Source of the DNA: Roseateles_B sp041906185
GTDB lineage: Bacteria; Pseudomonadota; Gammaproteobacteria; Burkholderiales; Burkholderiaceae_C
Direction of reading: 5' to 3'
DNA length: 64,000 nt
Assembly (NCBI GenBank): GCA_041906185.1
Contig: JAYRJQ010000003.1
Span: 207,426-271,425, forward strand
In this document: piece after piece, positions 58,066-64,000 of the stretch
How the letters are laid out: each line of letters opens with the position of its first letter
Position numbering within the stretch: the first letter of the stretch is position 1
Made by a program: the position numbers and the translations under genes
Notes under the pieces: model-generated
The model's input: only the letters and a program-made list of their open reading frames with translations
Database searches by the model: none
What the model was told of the DNA's origin: nothing

Positions 58066-58105
58066 CTTGTACGCATTCGGCCCGCGGGCCCCAATCCCGA
58101 CAAAG
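58066..58105. promoter_or_regulatory. CTTGTACGCA site before the M64 peptidase
   Basis: An exact CTTGTACGCA at 58066-58075; the second arm (about 58096-58105) is badly degenerate. An inner GGCCCGCGGGCC palindrome follows. The surrounding gap (57960-58339) shows no gene. Confidence 0.45.
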
Positions 58106-58184
58106 CGTTGCGCGGTGGCGGCAGGGGATTGCCCGGGGCAGGGCCCTGGCGCCCTGCCCACGGGTAGGTCCACGGTCAGGTCCA

Positions 58185-58197
58185 GGGTCAAGTCTTG
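58185..58197 (+). repeat. GGGTCAAGTCTTG, variant copy 5
   Basis: One base different from the 13-mer, in the gap before the DAHP synthase gene. Another one-mismatch copy in reverse orientation lies at 40001-40013. Confidence 0.45.
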
Positions 58198-58339
58198 CGC
58201 CGCGTGATTCCCGTGTGACAGCCGGACCTTGGCGCGCGTCCAGGCGCCTGCATCCTTTGCCAGTTCCTTGCCTCCTGCAACTGAGGCTCAATCGCATCCA
58301 CTCGCCGACCCAGGGGGGATGGCACGCAAGGAGAACGAG

Positions 58340-59425
58340 ATGACTGTCGATGTGGCGCCCCGTGCGCCGGGCTTCGTGAGCGAGCTGCTGTCGCCTGCCC
58401 AGCTCAAGCGGCTGATCCCCTGCGGCGCGACGGCCGCGGCCACCGTGCAGCAGGCACGCAAGGGCGTCCGCGCCATCCTGCAGGGGCGCAGTGACCGGCT
58501 GCTGGTGCTGATCGGGCCGTGCTCCATCCACGACTGCATGGCCGCCCGGCACTACGCCCGGCGCCTGCTGCACCTGCGCGAGCAATGGGGGCAGGAGCTG
58601 GAGATCGTCATGCGCGCGTACCTGGAGAAGCCGCGGACCACTCTCGGCTGGACCGGCCTGCTCAACGATCCCTTCCTCGACGGCAGCGGCCTCATCGCCC
58701 AGGGTCTGGAGATCGGGCGCAGCCTGCTCGAGGAGCTGAACGCCATGGGCATGCCCGTGGCCCACGAAGTGGTGGCGCCGGCCTCCATGAGCTATCTGGA
58801 CGACTTGCTGAGCTGGGTGGCCATCGGCGCCCGCACCTCGGCGTCCCCCGTCCATCGTCAGCTGGCCTCCGGGCTCGGCATGCCCGTCGGCTTCAAGAAC
58901 GGCGTCGAGGGGCAGGTGCAGGTGGCCGTCGATGCCATCCAGTCGGCGCGTCATCCCCACAGCTTCCTCGCGCTGCAGCCCCACGGCCAGCTGGGGGTCT
59001 ACAACAGCAGCGGCAACCCCGACGCCCATCTCGTCATGCGCGGCGGCACACGGCCCAACTACGACGCCGACAGCCTGGCCGCCGCCGCCGCCCAGCTGCG
59101 GGCCGCCGGCCTGCCCGAGGTCCTGGTGGTCGATGCGAGCCATGGCAACAGCCAGAAGGACCACCGGCGCCAATCCTTCGTCTGCGCGGACCTGGCGGCC
59201 CAGATCAGCGCTGGCAACGCGGCCATCGCCGGGGTCATGATCGAGAGCCATCTCGCCGCCGGGCGCCAGGACCTCAAGCCCGGCGTTGCGCCCGCACCGG
59301 AGCTGAGCATCACGGATGCCTGCATCGGCTGGGACGAGAGCGCGGAGCTCCTGCGCCTGCTTGCCCACGCCGTGCGGGCACGCCGCAGCCGAAGTCGACA
59401 GCCGGCCGCCGAGGCCGCCTGCTGA
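58340..59425 (+). CDS. 3-deoxy-7-phosphoheptulonate synthase (AroG/F/H class I)
   Basis: Condenses phosphoenolpyruvate and erythrose-4-phosphate in the first step of the shikimate pathway; 361 residues. Type Ia DAHPS motifs are VLIGPCSIHD, the substrate loop EKPRTTLGWTGLLNDP, VGFKNGVEGQVQVA, and the metal/active-site regions VVDASHGNSQKDH and GVMIESHL. A feedback class (Phe, Tyr or Trp) cannot be assigned from sequence reading. AAGGAG lies six bases before the ATG at 58340; the longer frame upstream is not needed. Confidence 0.93.
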   Translation: MTVDVAPRAPGFVSELLSPAQLKRLIPCGATAAATVQQARKGVRAILQGRSDRLLVLIGPCSIHDCMAARHYARRLLHLREQWGQELEIVMRAYLEKPRTTLGWTGLLNDPFLDGSGLIAQGLEIGRSLLEELNAMGMPVAHEVVAPASMSYLDDLLSWVAIGARTSASPVHRQLASGLGMPVGFKNGVEGQVQVAVDAIQSARHPHSFLALQPHGQLGVYNSSGNPDAHLVMRGGTRPNYDADSLAAAAAQLRAAGLPEVLVVDASHGNSQKDHRRQSFVCADLAAQISAGNAAIAGVMIESHLAAGRQDLKPGVAPAPELSITDACIGWDESAELLRLLAHAVRARRSRSRQPAAEAAC

Positions 59426-59557
59426 GCGCCACCCCGCGCGCCGCTCCCTCCCTCCCCACCCCCCGACGCGCCGAGCCGCGCCGTCGGCCCTGCACGCCTG
59501 CATGACACGGCGGCCCGGGCCGAGGCCCCGTCGCGCCTGCCAGAAGGAACCCGCCCC

Positions 59558-61579
59558 ATGACTGTTCATGACGCCCTCGACCTTGTCGTCGATCCCATCC
59601 CTGCAGGCCCTTCCGCTGCCGAGCCTGCTCCGTCCACCAAGCCGGGCGCCCCGGACGAAGCATCGTCCCCCGCCGCGACGGTGAGGCAGGGCCTCGCACG
59701 CCTGCGTACCGCCGCCGCCCGCCGCAGCGAGGATTCCTTCCCCATGCGAGCACGGCAGCTCATCGAGCTCTGCGACCATCTCCAGGCGCAGCGCGAGGTG
59801 CTGATGCAGGCCGGGTGGCTCGCCGGCTATGCCCCCTGGGACCAACGCCTGGACATCGACGCCGGGCTGCAGGCGGTGCGGGCGCTTGCCCTCGAGCCGT
59901 CCCAGGACTGGGGAGATGCCGCACTCGTGACGCCGCAGCCGGCGCAGCCCCGGGCGGCTGATGACACCACCTGGATGGCGCCCGTGCACACCGCCGCCGA
60001 GGGGGTCGAGGTGCTGGTGCTCGGGCTGCACCGGCCCGCGGCCCACCTGCTGCTCGGCTTTGCCCGCGCCTGGCTCGCCGGCCGGGCCTGCCTGGCGCTC
60101 AGCCCGGAGAGCCATCCCGTGCTGGAGGCCCTGCTGCCGCTGATGCGCAGCGGGTTGCCGCACCTGGGCGCCACGCTGCGCTGGCAGGTGAGCGAGGGCC
60201 ACTGGCACGTGTCACAGGTGCTGCCATGGCTCGACGGTCGGGACCACGTGCAGACCTGGCACGCCGGGGCAGCGGGCGAGCCGCACCCGCCCGCATCGAC
60301 GTCGTGGAGGGCGGCCCCGATGCGCGCGCCCGCCGCCGCGGGTCTGGCGATCCTGGGCGAGGACGTCGAGCCGGGCTCCGCGCTGTTCCAGCATCTGGCG
60401 GACCAGGTCGCCCTGGGCGCTCTGGCCCTGCAGGGCCTGCACGAGCGGGCCGTGCGCGCCGTGTGCCTGCCACGCGCCGTGCTCCCGGCCTTTGCCGACG
60501 CGCTGGCGGCGCGCTGGCGGGAGTGGCAGGGCAGCCATCCCCTTACGCACTGGCAGAGCACCTCGGCCCGCCAGCAGCAGTTGCGGGCCCAGGCCTGGAC
60601 GGCCGCCGCCCTCGAGTCCGGCGCCACGCTGCTGGCGGGCGCCCCCTCCTTGCCCGCGGCCCTGGATGCCTCGCAGGCCACCGCCTGGGCGGCCTCGGGC
60701 GATCTGTGGGGCGCCCTGACCCTGGCGCCGCTCGGGTCGCCGCTCCTGCTGTGGCCCTATGACGCTCCCGAAACGCTGACCGCCTGGCTTACCGCCGGCA
60801 CGCAGGGGCCGGGCGACGCGCTGGCGATCCTGGCCACGCGGGACGAGCAGGCGCGCAAGGCCTGGTGCGGCCGCCTCGCCCGCCATTGCCGTGTCATTCA
60901 TGCCTTGCCGGAAGTGCCCGTCGAGCCCGAGGACCACGCGCGGACGCTGCGCGGCGCCTGGGCGCTGCTGGCCTCGCTCGACGCCACCGAGGCGCCGGCC
61001 TCGCTGCGGGATCTGCTGCCCGCCTGCACCCTGGTCGGCGGCCCGAAAGAGCTCGGCAGCGTGCTGGACACCTACCTGCTCGGCGCCCCGCCGCGGGACG
61101 TCGCCGTGCATCCCTTCCGCAGCCACTTCGAGGACCTGCGCGTGGGCGACTCGCTCCTGACCCATCGGCGCACGGTGACCGAGGCCGACATCGCCGCCTT
61201 CGGGGGCGTGTCGGGGGACTACTTCTACATGCACTTCGATGCCGAGGCCGCCGCCGCCTCGCCCTTCGGCCGGCGCATCGCGCATGGCTATTTCGTGCTC
61301 TCGGCCGCCGCCGGCCTCTTCGTGTGGCCGGGGCAGGGGCCCGTCCTGGCGAACTACGGGCTGGAGCACCTGCGCTTCATCCAGCCCGTTGGTATCGGCG
61401 ACACGATCCAGGCGCGCCTCACCTGCAAGCGCAAGCAGGACCGCACCCGCCCTGGCGCGCGGCGCGGCCAGGGCGTGGTCGCCTGGGATGTGCTGGTCAC
61501 CAACCAGCGCGGCGAGGCGGTGCTGCGCTACGAGATCCTCACGCTGGTCGCACGCCGGGACGCGCGCGCGGCGGCCTGA
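59558..61579 (+). CDS. PaaZ-like protein: degenerate aldehyde dehydrogenase fused to MaoC hydratase
   Basis: Protein of 673 residues with two parts. The N half (about 30-500) aligns with the aldehyde dehydrogenase domain of PaaZ but is shrunken and degraded: where PaaZ has the nucleophile in a GQKC motif, this chain has LHERAVRAVCLPRAVL, without the Cys. The C half (about 515-665) is an intact R-specific MaoC hydratase: VSGDYFYMHFDAEAAAASPFG and RIAHGYFVLSAAAGLF. It may retain a hydratase role on enoyl-CoA. The ATG at 59558 follows AGAAGGA. The neighbours are a DAHP synthase and an AraC regulator; no other paa genes are present. Confidence 0.75.
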   Translation: MTVHDALDLVVDPIPAGPSAAEPAPSTKPGAPDEASSPAATVRQGLARLRTAAARRSEDSFPMRARQLIELCDHLQAQREVLMQAGWLAGYAPWDQRLDIDAGLQAVRALALEPSQDWGDAALVTPQPAQPRAADDTTWMAPVHTAAEGVEVLVLGLHRPAAHLLLGFARAWLAGRACLALSPESHPVLEALLPLMRSGLPHLGATLRWQVSEGHWHVSQVLPWLDGRDHVQTWHAGAAGEPHPPASTSWRAAPMRAPAAAGLAILGEDVEPGSALFQHLADQVALGALALQGLHERAVRAVCLPRAVLPAFADALAARWREWQGSHPLTHWQSTSARQQQLRAQAWTAAALESGATLLAGAPSLPAALDASQATAWAASGDLWGALTLAPLGSPLLLWPYDAPETLTAWLTAGTQGPGDALAILATRDEQARKAWCGRLARHCRVIHALPEVPVEPEDHARTLRGAWALLASLDATEAPASLRDLLPACTLVGGPKELGSVLDTYLLGAPPRDVAVHPFRSHFEDLRVGDSLLTHRRTVTEADIAAFGGVSGDYFYMHFDAEAAAASPFGRRIAHGYFVLSAAAGLFVWPGQGPVLANYGLEHLRFIQPVGIGDTIQARLTCKRKQDRTRPGARRGQGVVAWDVLVTNQRGEAVLRYEILTLVARRDARAAA

Positions 61580-61618
61580 CCGGAGCGCCGTGCGCGGGGC
61601 CGCGCTCGGCGTCCCGGA

Positions 61619-62278
61619 TCAACGCGCTGGCGCCCGCTGCGCAAAGTAGTGCGCCGGCGAGTCCCCGAAGCAGCGGCGGAACATGGCGATGAAATTGCTC
61701 GGGGTCGCATAGCCGAGGGCGTCGGCGACGTTGGCGACGCTGTCGCCCCGGGCCAGGCGTTCCAGGGCATGCGTCAGGCGCGCCTGCTGGCGCCACTGGG
61801 CGAAGGTGACCTGCGTCTCGGCCGTGAACAGGCGACCGAGCGTGCTGGGGGAGAGGCCGGCCCACTGCGCCCAGTCCTCCATGGTGCGCTTGTCTTCCGG
61901 CTGCTCGAGGATGGCATTGGCGATGCGCAGCAGGCGGCGGTCCTCGGGCATCGGCAGGTGCAGGGGCTCGTGCGGCGCCTGGCCCATCTCGTCCAGCAGC
62001 ACGGCCAGCATGCGCTCCTGCCTGGCATCGAGCTGCGCCTGCTGCGTCCAGGAGACGGCTCGCCGCACGAGCGCCCGCATCAGCTCGCTGATGCCGATGA
62101 CGCAGGGGCTCGTGGGCAGGGCCTGGCAGGCTGCGGGGGCGATCACGACGCTCCAGCCGCTCATCGCGCCGCTGATGCTGACCTTGTGCGCCACGCCCGG
62201 GGGAATCCAGCCCGCGCGGTGCGGCGGCAGCAGCCAGGAGCCCTGCGGCGTGCGCACGTGGACCAGACCGTTCTCCAC
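61619..62278 (-). CDS. AraC-family regulator, 5' end cut at the transposon junction
   Basis: Cupin-AraC regulator. The C-terminal double HTH (about 125-215) includes TMEDWAQWAGLSPSTLGRLFT and SVANVADALGYATPSNFIAMFRRC. From the GTG at 62278 it is 219 residues, but homologous reading continues upstream in frame (EIDWHSHLRGQVFC, a cupin metal-binding region) to 62371, where a TAG stops it and sequence character changes. No start codon serves that part, so the original start was probably removed when the transposon inserted. It may be non-functional. It faces the PaaZ-like gene. Confidence 0.65.
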   Translation of the reverse strand: MENGLVHVRTPQGSWLLPPHRAGWIPPGVAHKVSISGAMSGWSVVIAPAACQALPTSPCVIGISELMRALVRRAVSWTQQAQLDARQERMLAVLLDEMGQAPHEPLHLPMPEDRRLLRIANAILEQPEDKRTMEDWAQWAGLSPSTLGRLFTAETQVTFAQWRQQARLTHALERLARGDSVANVADALGYATPSNFIAMFRRCFGDSPAHYFAQRAPAR

Positions 62279-62368
62279 GCAGAAGACCTGCCCGCGCAGG
62301 TGGCTGTGCCAGTCGATCTCACGCGTGCCGAGGCGGTAGTCGGCCTGCGCGTCGTCCTCGCCCCAGAT

Positions 62369-64000
62369 GGGCTATTTTTGCCCAACCCCCGAAAACAAAA
62401 GAATTGTCGTAAGTGACTGACCTAGAACGACAATTTCTCCACTTGAAAGTGGCTTTCGCTCTCATTTTGATGTGCGCGGACGCCCCATGGATTTGATGTG
62501 CCAGGCTTTCCGAAAATTGGCCTCCGACGCCCGATCCAGCGACCGTCTCTGTAGCACTCGCCCCCCTCGCTCTGTACGAGCAGGAACTTACGATGCGAGC
62601 TTGCCCTCCAGCGGATCTGATCGAAACGCGAGGATGGGAGTCGCCTGCGCACGCGGCTGCACACGCCCGTATGGCCCGCCAAAGTGTTGGTTTGGCTTCA
62701 ATGCCATGCCGGTCGACCTGCCGCGGGCCGTGAAGATCTCGGTGCTGACCACTCTTTCCCCCAATCTCGTCATCCGACCTCGGGGGCTGCATCGTCGGCG
62801 GCCATCGCCTGCTGCCAGTATTCGGCCCGTTCGTAAAGTGCGGCCAGGCCGTCCAGGTCAACTGTCGCCGGCGTTTCGCTGAACTCGAAGCTGCCGAACA
62901 GATTGATGTGCTGCCAGGCCACCGGCGAGATGCCGCGCAGGATCTGGATTGCAGCGTCATCGCCGGCAGCCAGCTTCTGCTCGTAAATCTTGGATAGCAG
63001 TGCTGTGTTGTAGAAGATCACCGCGTTGGCGATCAGCCGGGAACATTCGTTCCACAGCGCCTGCTCCGCTTCGGTCTTGACCCGGAACGCGCCAGTGTTC
63101 ACAAAGGCCACGGCCTTGCGGAAGCGGTGGTAGGCCTCGCCGCGGTTGAGCGCCTTCTGTACGGCTTGGCGCAGGTCAGCATGGTCGATGAAGTCCAGCA
63201 CGTAGAGCGTGCGATAGATGTCGTCCAGCTCCCAGAGCGCCTTCTTGGTCTGGTTCTGCAGCGCATAGCTGCTGAGCTTACGCACGATGGTGGCCTGGCT
63301 CACGTCCTTGTCGGCCAGCGAGGCCATGATGCGCTGGATGTTGGGCCACTCCGCAATGATCAACTTCTCGTTGAACCTGCGCTGCGGCTGAATGAGCTTG
63401 TCAGCGTAGTGGCTCGGCGACTCGGGACCGACCAGGGTCTCGGTCTTCTTGCGCAGGTTCTTGTAACGTGGCGCGAAGCCGTGGCCGAACACCTGCAAGA
63501 TCCAGAAGTTCACCTGGTTGGTGCCATGGGTGTCGGTCGAGTGGCGCTCGGGCTTGATGTCCGAGGTGTTGTTGTACAGCAGGTCGAAGACGTAGTGGCT
63601 CTCGTGCTCCTGGGTGCCGATGATGCGGGCGTTGATGGGCACATGGTTGGCGACCAGAGTGCAGGCGCTGACGCCCTTCTTCAGCCCGAAATACTTTGGC
63701 GAGTACCGGGCGTTGAAGGTATTGATCTGCGTCTCGAAGCGCTGGCCGTCGCTGCTGGAGTGCAACTTGTCCTGGATGTTGTAGAGCTTGAAGGCCGACA
63801 GCTGCGCAGTAGCGTTGCTGATCGCATCGTTGGCCGCCTTCAGCGTCTCCAGGCGCAGGAAGTTGCGCGAAGCCGATTGCAGGGGCGCCAGCCCAAGGCC
63901 GGAGACCTCGGCCATCTTTCCCAGGCCCATGTTGGTGCCCATGGCGACCAAGCTGGCCAGGATCAGACGCGGATCGGGAGGTTGCTTGACGTAGCGCTCC
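62369..64000. mobile_element. Tn3-family transposon, left part
   Basis: From about 62370 the sequence changes to lower GC and loses the AraC frame. 62369-62413 begins GGGC, contains GAAAACAAAAG and ends TAAG, which resembles Tn3-family terminal repeats loosely; the other end is outside the window. AATTGTCGT (62402-62410) and ACGACAATT (62427-62435) form an inverted repeat beside it. Between 62436 and 62769 I see no supported gene. A TnpA gene fills the rest. Confidence 0.6.
62770..64000 (-). CDS. tnpA: Tn3-family transposase TnpA (5' part outside window)
   Basis: C-terminal 410 residues of a Tn3-type DDE transposase; the frame continues past base 64000 (ERYVKQPPDPRLILASLVAM). Expected catalytic residues are Asp in SSSDGQRFE, Asp in RHSTDTHGTNQVNFW and Glu in LWNECSRLIANAVIFYNT. 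Tn3 transposases are near 1,000 residues, so the N-terminal DNA-binding part is missing only because of the window. Lower GC than the neighbours supports acquisition. The subgroup and any cargo cannot be told from here. Confidence 0.88.
   Translation of the reverse strand, partial: ERYVKQPPDPRLILASLVAMGTNMGLGKMAEVSGLGLAPLQSASRNFLRLETLKAANDAISNATAQLSAFKLYNIQDKLHSSSDGQRFETQINTFNARYSPKYFGLKKGVSACTLVANHVPINARIIGTQEHESHYVFDLLYNNTSDIKPERHSTDTHGTNQVNFWILQVFGHGFAPRYKNLRKKTETLVGPESPSHYADKLIQPQRRFNEKLIIAEWPNIQRIMASLADKDVSQATIVRKLSSYALQNQTKKALWELDDIYRTLYVLDFIDHADLRQAVQKALNRGEAYHRFRKAVAFVNTGAFRVKTEAEQALWNECSRLIANAVIFYNTALLSKIYEQKLAAGDDAAIQILRGISPVAWQHINLFGSFEFSETPATVDLDGLAALYERAEYWQQAMAADDAAPEVG

Noticed and set aside
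62472..62882. 136-codon plus-strand frame in the transposon end region
   Set aside because: No recognisable domain, overlaps the end of tnpA on the other strand, and no ribosome-binding site was seen.

Overview
The window reads as a GC-rich betaproteobacterial chromosome, most likely a Burkholderiales member related to Roseateles, Mitsuaria or Rubrivivax. This rests on gene content and base composition only: a tandem glycine riboswitch before gcvT, an NrtABC/NirBD/NasA nitrate-assimilation operon, a Tat-exported NosZ cluster, PEP-CTERM sorting and many high-GC shadow frames. No rRNA, tRNA or CRISPR array was seen.

Layout. 1-4.9 kb: sugar uptake (truncated ABC binding protein, LamB-type porin) next to an OmpR-type two-component pair. 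5.0-5.9 kb: a PEP-CTERM protein. 6.0-12.8 kb: a leftward glycine-to-pyruvate operon, gcvT-gcvH-gcvP-ASCH-like gene-sdaA, behind a tandem glycine riboswitch. 12.9-16.6 kb: a second two-component pair and a Do-type periplasmic protease; the same spaced repeat lies before the regulator and before the protease. 16.7-25.5 kb: propeller-amidohydrolase, an ABC importer lacking its binding protein, a histidine-rich UreE-like protein and a secreted PHB-depolymerase-type esterase. 25.7-30.3 kb: two secreted proteins, an M4 protease and an unassigned HEETH protein, with Ig-like modules and the same C-terminal domain. 30.5-40.9 kb: nitrate assimilation (nasT, ANTAR-type leader with terminator, nrtABC, nirBD, nasA, cobA). 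40.9-55.2 kb: a GGDEF/EAL protein, then nosZ-nosR-nosD-nosF-nosY-nosL and a second nosL-like gene leftward, and a cytochrome c and apbE/nosX rightward, with an FNR-type box between. 55.3-58.0 kb: PAS-AraC regulator and a secreted M64 peptidase with the same C-terminal domain as the other two secreted proteins. 58.3-62.3 kb: DAHP synthase, a PaaZ-like protein whose aldehyde dehydrogenase half lacks its catalytic cysteine, and an AraC regulator whose 5' end is cut at a Tn3-family transposon running off the right edge.

The most interesting signals are regulatory: (1) a CTTGTACGCA dyad before all three secreted proteins that share the C-terminal domain; (2) a perfect 20-bp palindrome forming the linker of the glycine riboswitch; (3) two identical AAAGGC hexaloops in the nitrate leader, the second overlapping the terminator; (4) matching TTAAG-N6-CTAAG boxes before a response regulator and the adjacent protease gene; (5) a 13-mer, GGGTCAGGTCTTG, repeated at least four times, inside genes always in the same frame with atypical codons.
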